Of a stretch of DNA of 64,000 nt, positions 7,114-15,818 are shown piece after piece. Position 1 is the first letter of the stretch; every line of letters starts with the position of its first letter. The stretch is taken from assembly GCA_002471275.1 (NCBI GenBank), contig DKPQ01000014.1, positions 190,674 through 254,673 on the forward strand. The letters run 5' to 3'. The notes below the pieces were generated by a model. That model ran no database searches. It saw only the letters and a list, made by a program, of their open reading frames with translations, and was not told the DNA's origin. The position numbers and the translations under genes are program-made. This DNA is from Flammeovirgaceae bacterium UBA7330. GTDB lineage: Bacteria; Bacteroidota; Bacteroidia; Cytophagales; Cyclobacteriaceae.

Positions 7114-8667
7114 TCAATTTGGTTTCACGTCTACGTGATATTCTATTTTGTTGATGTAAAATATCCTGCGATTGGTCGTTCCTGATTCGCGAATGCCATT
7201 GTAAATCCTTTGTTCACCATAAGCATAGAGGGTATTTCCATACCATTCATCAAGCCCTTCTACCTCAGGATCTTTTGATCTCAGCTCATCATTTTCATAG
7301 GTAAGCCTTACAGGATTGATGGTCTTGCCTTCAATGATCTCATTGCCACTGATCACTTTGGAACGGATCTCATTTTCGTCGAGATACATCAACACGATTT
7401 TATCCTCATACGTATTCACGGTTACAAATTCATCCAGCGAATAAGTGACCACATCATCGATGGCAAAATTGTTGTCCCAGATGATATTTCCTGCTTTGTC
7501 AAATGCTACTACAATGGCATGGGTGTATTTGTATCCCAGGAATCCGTTGTTATATCCCCCGTAGTTTCCATAGGAACCATAAAAGGGCATGGAAGAAGAA
7601 TATCCTGAATATCGGGTGTAATATGCTTCAGCAATTAGAATATAGGAATCTTCGCGCTGGATGATATCATGAACTACCAGCTGATAACTGAAATTGGGTT
7701 TTTTACCTTTCTCCGCTTTCCTTCTGATGCGCTCTTTGATCCTGGATTCACGTCTTTCTTTCATGTAGCCAAAAAAGTTATTCAGATCAGCATATGCATA
7801 GTATTTGATGAATTGCTGCCTGCCATTCAGAAATTTGGACAAATACAATCCTTTACTATACATCGATGATTTTCTTGAGTATGTCCCCACTACATATTGG
7901 AAACCTCCAAAAAAGTTAGTTGAAGCCCCATCTATCAGATTTTTTTCCTCCGCATTGATCATGTTGTCCTGAATCAAAGTGCCGGTGGAGGTGTATGTTC
8001 TTGCACGGATGCTATTTTTCTTGTTGCGCATCCTTTCGGAAGTGATCACAGTAAAAACTTCTGCCTGATCATCAGTGATCAGCTTGAGGATGTCATTGTT
8101 GTTACCATAAAATCCCGGAATCACGCGAGGCACTTTCTCATCCAGGTCGTAAGTAATCATTACCGGGCGCGTATTTACGTATCCTCCAAGCAGGATACTA
8201 TTGCCCAAAACTTCAAACTCAGAAAGTGCAACAGGGAATACCGTACTGATATTTACTTCTTCCACCCTCGTAGTACTGACATCCACTTCATATACCATTA
8301 AGTCAACCGTCTGGTATCTGGATTTATTGAAAAGCAGGTAAAAAGAACCATTGTAATAATCATACCCCTTGAAATAGCTATCATAAGGTACGGTAATCAA
8401 ACGGGTCCACTGGACATTGAGCGTGGTGTCCACCAGATGCAGAATCCACTTATACCCTTTGCCGATGCGCTCGTAGGTCTCTACCACCACCAACAGTCCC
8501 TGCTCTTCCCCTCCTATGACCGTAAATTCAGTGTCGGAATCCTTGATATTGAACTCAATCCTGTTGGGCTGACTGATATAATTGCTTTCTTCCACCTCCT
8601 TCTTTTGAGCAAAAACAAGGAATGGCGTAAAAAGTAAAAGCCATATCGTCAACCTCAATATCATCAA
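7114..8667 (-). CDS. Secreted protein of unknown family
   Basis: The 517-residue product has a signal peptide (MMILRLTIWLLLFTPFLVFAQ). It is then mainly beta-strand-like, with repeated short hydrophobic strands that could form a propeller. Around residues 230-330 there is a charged helical patch (ERRESRIKERIRRKAEKGKK). Around 350-376 there is a low-complexity stretch rich in Tyr, Gly, Ser and Asn. I do not recognise a family. It ends 32 bases before pyrR and begins 4 bases after the EVE gene stop, so it is probably cotranscribed with the EVE gene. Confidence 0.8.
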   Translation of the reverse strand: MMILRLTIWLLLFTPFLVFAQKKEVEESNYISQPNRIEFNIKDSDTEFTVIGGEEQGLLVVVETYERIGKGYKWILHLVDTTLNVQWTRLITVPYDSYFKGYDYYNGSFYLLFNKSRYQTVDLMVYEVDVSTTRVEEVNISTVFPVALSEFEVLGNSILLGGYVNTRPVMITYDLDEKVPRVIPGFYGNNNDILKLITDDQAEVFTVITSERMRNKKNSIRARTYTSTGTLIQDNMINAEEKNLIDGASTNFFGGFQYVVGTYSRKSSMYSKGLYLSKFLNGRQQFIKYYAYADLNNFFGYMKERRESRIKERIRRKAEKGKKPNFSYQLVVHDIIQREDSYILIAEAYYTRYSGYSSSMPFYGSYGNYGGYNNGFLGYKYTHAIVVAFDKAGNIIWDNNFAIDDVVTYSLDEFVTVNTYEDKIVLMYLDENEIRSKVISGNEIIEGKTINPVRLTYENDELRSKDPEVEGLDEWYGNTLYAYGEQRIYNGIRESGTTNRRIFYINKIEYHVDVKPN

Positions 8668-8671
8668 TTCT

Positions 8672-9076
8672 TTATTGACTCATTTCTAAGATAATGTCAA
8701 ACTCTTCTTTCCTGACCGGCTGAACGGATAGACGGGAATTTCGCACCAGCACCATTTCCGATAGCCTCTCTTCTCCTTTAACCTGAGCTAAGTTAACCGG
8801 ATTTTTAAGTTTTTGCTCAGGTGCCACGTCAACTACCACCCAGTCTCCATCTTTGGCCGTAGGATCAGGATAATGCTCCTTCACTACTTTAGCAACACCA
8901 ACTACCTGTTTTTCATTCACGCTGTGATAATAAAGACATAAATCTCCTACCTGCATGGCTTTCAAATTGTTTCGGGCCTGGTAATTCCGAACCCCGTCCC
9001 ACAGTGTTTTTTTATCTCTCTCCAAATCACTCCACGAATACGTTCCGGGCTCAGATTTGATCAGCCAATAGTTCAT
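8672..9076 (-). CDS. EVE domain-containing protein
   Basis: The 134-residue product is a stand-alone EVE domain: MNYWLIKSEPGTYSW at the start, LWDGVRNYQARNNLKAM, GDLCLYYHS and a VGVAKVVKEHYPD strand. These match the thymocyte nuclear protein 1-like EVE family. EVE domains are PUA-like folds that bind modified bases in DNA or RNA; the ligand here is unknown. It has no signal peptide. The downstream secreted protein begins 4 bases after its stop, which suggests one transcript although the two proteins end up in different compartments. Confidence 0.92.
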   Translation of the reverse strand: MNYWLIKSEPGTYSWSDLERDKKTLWDGVRNYQARNNLKAMQVGDLCLYYHSVNEKQVVGVAKVVKEHYPDPTAKDGDWVVVDVAPEQKLKNPVNLAQVKGEERLSEMVLVRNSRLSVQPVRKEEFDIILEMSQ

Positions 9077-9199
9077 TTATCTAGAAAATTTTTAGTTAAA
9101 ACATAAAGGTAATGATTAAAGTTGTTTGGCTAATTTTAAAACCAACGAAAAGTCGTTTACCTCACAAGGTATTCAACTATTTAGTCTTACCATTGTTCA

Positions 9200-10210
9200 A
9201 TGAAAATACTCATCCTTCGATTTTCTTCTATTGGTGATATCGTACTTACCACCCCGGTGATCAGGACCCTTAAAACGCAACTGGAGGATGCCGAGGTCCA
9301 TTACGCTACCAAGTCATCATACGCTTCGATATTAAATACCAACCCCTATATCGACAAGCTACATTTGCTGGATGGGGACCTGGGGCAATTGATCAAAACG
9401 CTTAAGAAGGAACGCTTTGACGTGATCATAGACCTGCACAATAATCTGCGGACCAAGCGGGTAACCTGGTCGTTGGGAGTGAAAACGTACACATTTAACA
9501 AAATCAATATCGCCAAGTGGCTCATGGTCAACTTTAAATGGAACCGGCTACCAAACAAGCACATAGTAGACCGATATATGGATACCACAAAGGCCCTGGG
9601 GGTAAAGATGGACAGTCTGGGCCTGGATTATTTTATTCCAGAGAAAGATGAGGTAGAACTGGAATGGCTGCCGGAGACCCATCGACATGGATATGCTGTA
9701 TTTGTAATCGGCGGAAAATTTCCCACCAAAAGGCTTCCATTGAAACGCATGATAGAGCTCTGCGACCGGATCAATAAACCAGTCATTTTGCTGGGAGGAA
9801 AGGAAGATGTGGAAAGTGCCAATCAGATCGAAGAGTTCTTTAAACGTCCGGAGGGCAATGAAGAAATGGAAGAAATGCTTCAGGAGCTGGGTAAGAAAAC
9901 GTCGATCTACAATGCGTGCGGGAAGTTTAACCTGAATCAATCCGCATCGATTGTGAAGCAGTCAAATTGGGTTTTTACGCACGACACAGGGCTGATGCAC
10001 GTGGCAGCGGCATTTAAAAAGCATGTATACAGTATATGGGGAAACACAATCCCTGCCTTTGGAATGTATCCCTATCGCACGAAATTTACGGTCTTTGAAA
10101 ACAACAAGATCAAATGCAGGCCCTGCTCTAAGATTGGCTTTCAAAAGTGCCCAAGGGGACATTTTAAGTGTATGAATGAGTTGGAATTCAATTTTTATTT
10201 ACCCGATTAG
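9200..10210 (+). CDS. Glycosyltransferase family 9 (heptosyltransferase-like)
   Basis: The 336-residue product begins with the GT9 signature MKILILRFSSIGDIVLTTPVIRTLK. It has a C-terminal nucleotide-sugar half with FVIGGKFPTKRLP, ILLGGKED and FTHDTGLMHVAAAF. The end has a cysteine cluster (CRPC, then KCPRGHFKCM) often seen in this family. GT9 enzymes transfer heptose or a related sugar to lipopolysaccharide core on the inner face of the cytoplasmic membrane. The exact acceptor is unknown. It ends 2 bases before the SixA-like gene. Confidence 0.92.
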   Translation: MKILILRFSSIGDIVLTTPVIRTLKTQLEDAEVHYATKSSYASILNTNPYIDKLHLLDGDLGQLIKTLKKERFDVIIDLHNNLRTKRVTWSLGVKTYTFNKINIAKWLMVNFKWNRLPNKHIVDRYMDTTKALGVKMDSLGLDYFIPEKDEVELEWLPETHRHGYAVFVIGGKFPTKRLPLKRMIELCDRINKPVILLGGKEDVESANQIEEFFKRPEGNEEMEEMLQELGKKTSIYNACGKFNLNQSASIVKQSNWVFTHDTGLMHVAAAFKKHVYSIWGNTIPAFGMYPYRTKFTVFENNKIKCRPCSKIGFQKCPRGHFKCMNELEFNFYLPD

Positions 10211-10212
10211 CT

Positions 10213-10701
10213 ATGAAGACACTTTATATCATCCGGCATGCCAAATCTTCCTGGTCATTTGACCTGAGAGACTTCGACAGGCCCCTGGGTGAAAGGGGGC
10301 GAAAAGATGTAAAGAAAGTTGGGAAGTACTTGCAGGAAAACCTGGATCCTCCAAAACTGATGATTGCAAGCCCTGCCAGCAGGGCTTTTTATACCGCATT
10401 GTTCTTTGCTGATGCGTGGGGATACCCCGAAGAGAAAATTGTACTGGATCAGGCCTTTTATCATGGGTCACCCAATGGGATCATCAACACATTGAGCGGG
10501 TTGGGCAATATCTCTTCAGTAGCGATTTTCGGGCACAATCCCGGACTCACAGACCTGGCCAATAGCATCTCAGATGTCAATATTGACAATATCCCTACTT
10601 GTGGAGTCGTCGGCATTGAATATCAAATGGATAGCTGGAAAACATTAGATAAGGTTCGCGGTCAGCAATTCACCTTAGTGACCCCAAAATCATTGCCATG
10701 A
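10213..10701 (+). CDS. SixA-like histidine phosphatase family protein
   Basis: The 162-residue product has the phosphoglycerate-mutase-fold phosphatase motif IIRHAKSSW (catalytic His 9). The second active-site His lies in FGHNPGLTDLAN near residue 118, and MIASPASRA in between. Its small size and the RHAKSSW form match SixA-like phosphohistidine phosphatases. SixA of E. coli dephosphorylates phosphorelay or PTS proteins; the target here is not known. It overlaps the next gene by 4 bases (ATGA). Confidence 0.9.
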   Translation: MKTLYIIRHAKSSWSFDLRDFDRPLGERGRKDVKKVGKYLQENLDPPKLMIASPASRAFYTALFFADAWGYPEEKIVLDQAFYHGSPNGIINTLSGLGNISSVAIFGHNPGLTDLANSISDVNIDNIPTCGVVGIEYQMDSWKTLDKVRGQQFTLVTPKSLP

Positions 10702-11015
10702 TTGCCAAAACACCCAATCCACCCTACTATGCAGTAATCTTTACCTCTCTGAAGACTCAATCGGACACCGGTTATGCAGAGATGGCACAAAAGATGGAAG
10801 AGCTGGCCAGGAAACAGCCCGGATACCTGGGGTTTGAATCTGCCAGAAGTGAAACCGGTATTTCTGTTTCCTATTGGAAAGACCTGGATTCCATCAAACA
10901 ATGGAAAAGCAACCTGGAGCATCAGGAAGCCCAGAAAAAGGGACGAAATAAATGGTATAGCCAGTATCAGATCAGGATCGCTAAGGTGGAAAGGGCCTAC
11001 GGGTTTGGAGGGTAG
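10698..11015 (+). CDS. Antibiotic biosynthesis monooxygenase (ABM) family protein
   Basis: The 105-residue product has the ABM/dimeric ferredoxin-like fold pattern: YYAVIFTSLKT, then Y..M...M..LA...PGYLG.ESAR, ISVSYWKDLDSIKQWK and the terminal W...Y.IRIAKVERAYG. Proteins with this exact pattern are common single-domain, cofactor-free members of unknown substrate. Start codon overlap with the preceding SixA-like gene suggests translational coupling. Confidence 0.88.
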   Translation: MIAKTPNPPYYAVIFTSLKTQSDTGYAEMAQKMEELARKQPGYLGFESARSETGISVSYWKDLDSIKQWKSNLEHQEAQKKGRNKWYSQYQIRIAKVERAYGFGG

Positions 11016-11157
11016 TCAATGATTCAAAGTGCTTCATCTGTGATGATCGTTTTTGTAGAAAAAACGTATACATGACGAAGGAGTCCCCAGGTAAATATGA
11101 TACGGTTAGGATTATCACATTAAGAAGGAGCTCCTGTAAACTTAATGAAACACCCAG

Positions 11158-12552
11158 ATGGCAATACATGATTTCCGATACATGGTTCTCATTGTTATTC
11201 TGGTTTTATATCCTGTATTACTTCCTTCGCAGACAAAATCCATAATTCCCGATAAAGGATGGAAAGTGAGGTTTGATGGCAGCAAGTCAAAGCCGGTGAT
11301 TCATCATGGCATCCTCTATATCGGCTCACTGGATGGTTCTTTGTACGCTTTTGACGCCAGTACCGGACAGAAGATCTGGGAAATTAGTACCGGATCTGGT
11401 TTGGCAAGCGGTCCCGAAGTGATCGTTGTGCCAGCCGGAACAGATCTCAGCACACAAATGAATACGCTAGCACATCGTCCTCTGAGAAACAGAAAAAAAG
11501 AGATTCATGGAACCCCAGTGATCAGCGACGGCATCCTATGGGTGGGATCTGAGGATTTTAGCATCTATGCTGTGGATATTTTGAGTGGTAAAACAATGTG
11601 GACTTTTGAAACCAATGGAAGAGTAAACACCAAACCAATCGTAGATGACGAACGGGTGTTTTTTGTGTCTGAAGATGGGCTTTTATATGTTTTGGACAAG
11701 TTTACCGGCGAGAAAAAAATGGAGGCCGAATCCTATCCTGGTGCACGTTTAGCATACTCACAACCTGGTCCATTCCCTAACCCACCTAATCAGCCAGTAC
11801 ATAAAAACGGTGATATCTACTTAACCAATTGGGTGCGGGGTACAGTGAAAAAAGTGTATGTTTCATCAGTAGCATCTGCTTCCGGGGAAAGTAACTGGAT
11901 AGTAGAACTTGAAGGATGGGATGTGCAGGACCCTATCCTGGTTGACGACCAGCTTTTTATTCTGTATGAAACGAATGGTACAGCGACAGAGCCTTCAAAT
12001 ATGCGGGTCTGTGCCATGGATGCCTCAACCGGTGATGTGTTATGGACCTATGATCAAAAAAAGATTCATGGATTCAAAAACTTTTCTGTTGACAGCGAGA
12101 CTGTTTATTTTGAAAGTCCGTCTGACTTTTTTGCACTTGATGCCCGCACAGGAGTACTCCGCTGGCAATATACTTTTGATGAGAAAAAAATCAACTTACC
12201 GGAAAAAAGCTACTTTGCCAATAAATGGATATACCTGGTAGATCATGGCAGCCTGGTGGTATTGGATCCAAAGACGGGTAGCATCAATAAGACACTGAAG
12301 GTGGATCGCTTTTATCGGATCCATTTCATGGAGGATGGGTTAGCCTATGGCACCTCCTCAAATCAGGTTCACGCCATGGACACATCCACAGGCAAGACTT
12401 TATGGACCGTGAAGACCAACGCTCAACCTTCCTCTGAGCCAGTGTATCAGGATGGGATGATATATTTCACGACAAATTCAATGGGCTATGTTGGTATAAA
12501 CAAAATGGACCAGGGCCATTTATATGCTGTGAATGCTGCTACGGGAAACTAG
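11158..12552 (+). CDS. PQQ-binding-like beta-propeller exported protein
   Basis: The 464-residue product has an N-terminal hydrophobic signal (MVLIVILVLYPVLLPSQ after a possible start at 11182). It then has repeated propeller blades of the PQQ/Kelch-like type, with the recurring pattern YAFDASTGQKIWE, YAVDILSGKTMWTFET, CAMDASTGDVLWTYD, FALDARTGVLRWQY, HAMDTSTGKTLWTV and YAVNAATGN. No haem or dehydrogenase active-site motif is obvious. This makes it closer to BamB-like or structural PQQ-repeat proteins than to an alcohol dehydrogenase. Function unknown. Confidence 0.88.
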   Translation: MAIHDFRYMVLIVILVLYPVLLPSQTKSIIPDKGWKVRFDGSKSKPVIHHGILYIGSLDGSLYAFDASTGQKIWEISTGSGLASGPEVIVVPAGTDLSTQMNTLAHRPLRNRKKEIHGTPVISDGILWVGSEDFSIYAVDILSGKTMWTFETNGRVNTKPIVDDERVFFVSEDGLLYVLDKFTGEKKMEAESYPGARLAYSQPGPFPNPPNQPVHKNGDIYLTNWVRGTVKKVYVSSVASASGESNWIVELEGWDVQDPILVDDQLFILYETNGTATEPSNMRVCAMDASTGDVLWTYDQKKIHGFKNFSVDSETVYFESPSDFFALDARTGVLRWQYTFDEKKINLPEKSYFANKWIYLVDHGSLVVLDPKTGSINKTLKVDRFYRIHFMEDGLAYGTSSNQVHAMDTSTGKTLWTVKTNAQPSSEPVYQDGMIYFTTNSMGYVGINKMDQGHLYAVNAATGN

Positions 12553-12574
12553 GTAAGACTTCAAACGGTCTTAC
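12553..12574. other. Perfect 7-bp hairpin after the propeller gene
   Basis: GTAAGAC (12553-12559) and GTCTTAC (12568-12574) form a stem directly after the stop codon. There is no T-run, so it is a weak terminator or mRNA-stability hairpin. Confidence 0.4.
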
Positions 12575-12715
12575 TATCCACACCTGGTAGATATCAAGTG
12601 CAAATCTGACAGTTGGCTTGCATGGCAGCTTTTGCTATTTTGCAATAAAAGCCTGAGTAGTGCCACGCACATCATACACAGGCGTTTACAGCAAGCGATT
12701 TAAGCGTGAATCTAA

Positions 12716-13285
12716 ATGACTGGTAAGCTTCTAAAAAACTATTTCGATTCAATCATAGAATTAAAGGAGGAGGTATGGGACAATTTTGCTGCATTGGGAC
12801 ATGTAAAATCATTCCCTAAAGAAACGATTCTAAAACAGTCTGGGACGCCAGAAAAATATTTCAATTTTCTTTTAGAAGGAAGTGGTGGCAATTTATTGTG
12901 GTATAAAAACAATTTTGTCTGTACCGATATTAGCATGCAAATGGAACCACTGTGTGATTACGTGTCATTTATTACACAAAATCCTTCATCCCTTGAAGTA
13001 AGAATATTTGAGGACAGCAAAATCTTTCAGATCCAATATCAAAATTTCCAAAAAATATTTTTGGAAGGTAATTATGGGGAGCAGGTGACGCGACTTGCGC
13101 TCGAATCAGCATATAAAGAAAAAGAACAACAACAAATTGATTTGCTAACCAAAACGGCCAAACAAAGGTATCTTGACATGATAAAAAGAGATTGCCGACT
13201 TGAAACAATCCCTTTGAATTATATGGCATCCTACCTTGGCATTACCCCACAAAGTCTAAGTCGAATCCGCTCTCAAAAAATTTAG
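12716..13285 (+). CDS. Crp/Fnr-like transcriptional regulator
   Basis: The 189-residue product has an N-terminal cyclic-nucleotide-binding-like beta barrel (KETILKQSGTPEKYFNFLLEGSGGN). It ends in a minimal helix-turn-helix (MASYLGITPQSLSRIRSQKI). This matches the short Crp/Fnr proteins common in Bacteroidota. The residues that bind cAMP in E. coli Crp are not conserved, and no Fnr cysteines are seen, so the ligand is unknown. The CPBP protease gene follows after 62 bases and may be its target. Confidence 0.88.
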   Translation: MTGKLLKNYFDSIIELKEEVWDNFAALGHVKSFPKETILKQSGTPEKYFNFLLEGSGGNLLWYKNNFVCTDISMQMEPLCDYVSFITQNPSSLEVRIFEDSKIFQIQYQNFQKIFLEGNYGEQVTRLALESAYKEKEQQQIDLLTKTAKQRYLDMIKRDCRLETIPLNYMASYLGITPQSLSRIRSQKI

Positions 13286-13347
13286 GAATTACCATATGGT
13301 AAGTTGAACGATATTGGAAAAGACTATTTTCCAAAAAAAAATTGTAT

Positions 13348-14046
13348 ATGCAAATTAAAATTCCTCTCTCGCGAGTCTTAACAATTCTTATAGGTTTTCC
13401 TGCTATCTCTTATTTACTTTCTTTGTTGCTTTTGAGAAGAGAATGGTTTGATAGCCTGGGTTTAGATTTTTTCACCTTGTTTTGGATGCTTATAGGTCTT
13501 TGGTATTTAATCCAAATTGGGATAACCATACGCGTATTGAAAGCTTCCCATCTTGATCTTAGCGCAATAGGGTACAGGTTCAATTTTCAAAGAACCGCTT
13601 GGCTTATCACTGGTTATTTAATTTTAGCATTTGCGCTCTTTGGATTTATTGAATTTGCATTAGCTTCTGCAAATGTTACGGAGGAAGAAATTAATTCACT
13701 ATCTGATTTATCGAATATTACTCCAAAAACAACCACAAATCGAATAATCTTTATTGTTGTGGGTTTGGTTGCGGGAATATCGGAAGAATTTGTCTACAGA
13801 GGTTTTGCTATCCAATCCTTAGAAGGATATAATATAAATAAGTGGATAGCTGTTATAATATCTGCCATTCCTTTTGTTTTTCAACATGGATTAAAATCGA
13901 TTGACCAGTTTTGGTGGTTTTTCATTTGGGGATTGGTGCTGGGAATTATTTTTATATTGACGAAGAGGAAATTATATATTAACATAATTATTCATTGGTT
14001 AATCATTCTTTCTGGCATGCTCGCTATTCTACAACTAATCGATTAA
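13348..14046 (+). CDS. CPBP family intramembrane metalloprotease
   Basis: The ATG at 13348 is preferred over an in-frame TTG at 13342. The product (232 residues) has several membrane helices and the CPBP motifs: EEFVYRG (EExxxR), FVFQHG (FxxxH) and a terminal IIHWLII. CPBP enzymes are membrane-embedded proteases, including Rce1-like CAAX processing enzymes and bacteriocin immunity proteins. The prokaryotic substrate is unknown. Base composition here is more AT-rich than in the neighbouring genes. Confidence 0.88.
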   Translation: MQIKIPLSRVLTILIGFPAISYLLSLLLLRREWFDSLGLDFFTLFWMLIGLWYLIQIGITIRVLKASHLDLSAIGYRFNFQRTAWLITGYLILAFALFGFIEFALASANVTEEEINSLSDLSNITPKTTTNRIIFIVVGLVAGISEEFVYRGFAIQSLEGYNINKWIAVIISAIPFVFQHGLKSIDQFWWFFIWGLVLGIIFILTKRKLYINIIIHWLIILSGMLAILQLID

Positions 14047-14136
14047 GTGAAAATATCCAATAAGCGAGAAGGAAGGTTAGGTTATTTTATGATATTTATC
14101 TTAGAAGTCAGCTAAATTTATAACCTGACAAACACC

Positions 14137-15171
14137 ATGAGCCTAAGAAACACTGCCTATTTTTTTATTGTATCCATCTCCATTGTAGTCGTGCTTACTT
14201 TTGGACAGGACCTCATTGTGCCATTTGTTTTTGCTGTTTTGCTGTGGTTCATCGTAAGAGAGCTCAAAGGTTTACTTGACCGGATCAGGTTTGTCAGGGA
14301 TAAATTCCCGTCCTGGGCCAAGACCTTAATTACCTCTTTGTTTATCCTGATCACCCTGGGAGCCACCTCAAGAGTGATCACGATGAGCATCCAGACACTG
14401 GCAAGATCCTACGACAAGTATGAAAAGAATGTGGACGGGCTAATAGATGAAATTAATAACATTCTGAATATTGATTTGATGGAGTTTCTGGCTACTCACG
14501 TCGGTAATTTCAACTTTGGTGGGCTTTTAAGCTCTATTTTCACTTCCCTTGCAGATATCCTTGGCAACACTTTTATTATTCTGATCTATTTCCTTTTTGT
14601 CTTTTTGGAAGAAACTCATTTTGAGACCAAGCTTAAAAAAGTACTGGCTGGTAAAGAACAATATGAGAAGGTCTCAGAGATATTGGACAGGATTGAATAT
14701 TCTGTAGCCAAATATCTGGGGCTGAAAACTTTGGTCAGCCTGATAACGGGTGTATTGAGCTATTTCATACTGCTCCTTATAGGCATTGATTCTCCGGCTT
14801 TCTGGGCATTCCTGATTTTCCTCCTCAATTTCATTCCAACCATTGGATCTCTAATTGCAACCTTGTTCCCTGCAATATTTTGCTTACTTCAATTCGGGGA
14901 ATTTGGCCAGGGAGTGCTGGTACTGGTACTGGTTGGGGCCATACAGGTGCTGGTGGGTAATGTACTGGAGCCCAAGCTCATGGGAAATTCGATGAATGTC
15001 AGCGCCCTGGTCACGATCCTCGCTTTATCGTTTTGGGGAGCACTGTGGGGGGTCACCGGTATGATTTTGAGTATTCCCATTACAGTCATCATGATCATTG
15101 TATTTTCTCAGTTTCCGGCTACGGCACCTATTGCTATCATGCTCTCTGAGAAAGGGGAACTAAAGACTTAA
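14137..15171 (+). CDS. AI-2E family (PerM-like) membrane protein
   Basis: The 344-residue product has N-terminal helices, a central amphipathic region (around residues 85-190) and a C-terminal set of helices. It contains the family landmark LNFIPTIGSLIATLFPA near 229-245 and VLEPKLMGNSMNVSALVTILAL near 277-300. AI-2E family members were named after TqsA, an autoinducer-2 exporter, but most have other or unknown substrates, including Na+/H+ exchange. The transported species cannot be inferred. Confidence 0.9.
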   Translation: MSLRNTAYFFIVSISIVVVLTFGQDLIVPFVFAVLLWFIVRELKGLLDRIRFVRDKFPSWAKTLITSLFILITLGATSRVITMSIQTLARSYDKYEKNVDGLIDEINNILNIDLMEFLATHVGNFNFGGLLSSIFTSLADILGNTFIILIYFLFVFLEETHFETKLKKVLAGKEQYEKVSEILDRIEYSVAKYLGLKTLVSLITGVLSYFILLLIGIDSPAFWAFLIFLLNFIPTIGSLIATLFPAIFCLLQFGEFGQGVLVLVLVGAIQVLVGNVLEPKLMGNSMNVSALVTILALSFWGALWGVTGMILSIPITVIMIIVFSQFPATAPIAIMLSEKGELKT

Positions 15172-15201
15172 GATTTAAGGTAAATCCATCAAACCTCATC
15201 C

Positions 15202-15768
15202 ATGGATCTTTATGAATACTTCTCTCAATTTCATGCAATCAGTAAGCAGGATTTCGAATTCTTAAAAACCTCCTTAAGAGAAAGAACATTCCAAAAAGGT
15301 GAATTCATCACCTTGCCCGGTCAGGTACAAAAAAACCTGTACATCGTGAAGCAAGGCGTGCAAATGTCATTTTATGAAACAGAAAAGCACAAGCACGTGA
15401 TTGCCTTTACCTACCCTATCAACTTTTGCGCTATCCCGGAATCATTTACCTTTCAGGCACCCTCCAGCTATTCTCTCCTTTGCCTCACAGATAGCAAAAT
15501 GGATTACCTCTCCTTTGAAGCTTTGCAGTTGTTATTCGATAAATCACAAAACATAGAAAGGCTATTCAGGAAAATGAGTGAGGCATTGCTCGCAGGAGTG
15601 ATCAACCGTCACATTGAGCTGCAGTCTACTACCATCGAAGAACGTTTTAAAGCTTTTTGTGCCAGAAGTGGTCACCTGCTCCACCTCGTCCCTCATAAAT
15701 ACATTGCTTCCTACCTCAATATCGAGGCTACTAACTTCAGTAAACTCTACAATTCAGTCAAAATCTGA
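15202..15768 (+). CDS. Crp/Fnr-like transcriptional regulator
   Basis: The 188-residue product has the cyclic-nucleotide-binding-like barrel (FQKGEFITLPGQVQKNLYIVKQGVQMSF) and a short C-terminal helix-turn-helix (HKYIASYLNIEATNFSKLYNS). It is the same architecture as the gene at 12.7 kb but clearly a different paralogue. It lies 30 bases after the AI-2E gene and 50 before the alpha/beta hydrolase, which makes one of these its likely target (inference). Confidence 0.87.
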   Translation: MDLYEYFSQFHAISKQDFEFLKTSLRERTFQKGEFITLPGQVQKNLYIVKQGVQMSFYETEKHKHVIAFTYPINFCAIPESFTFQAPSSYSLLCLTDSKMDYLSFEALQLLFDKSQNIERLFRKMSEALLAGVINRHIELQSTTIEERFKAFCARSGHLLHLVPHKYIASYLNIEATNFSKLYNSVKI

Positions 15769-15769
15769 A

Positions 15770-15785
15770 CTTGGTTTATACCAAG
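15770..15785. other. 6-bp palindrome before the alpha/beta hydrolase
   Basis: CTTGGT-ttat-ACCAAG forms a perfect stem or operator-like inverted repeat between the Crp/Fnr stop and the hydrolase start. With a dimeric regulator next door, an operator is possible; a weak terminator is the alternative. Confidence 0.35.
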
Positions 15786-15818
15786 AATTATTTTACGTTT
15801 TACCTCGAGCTTTGAAGG

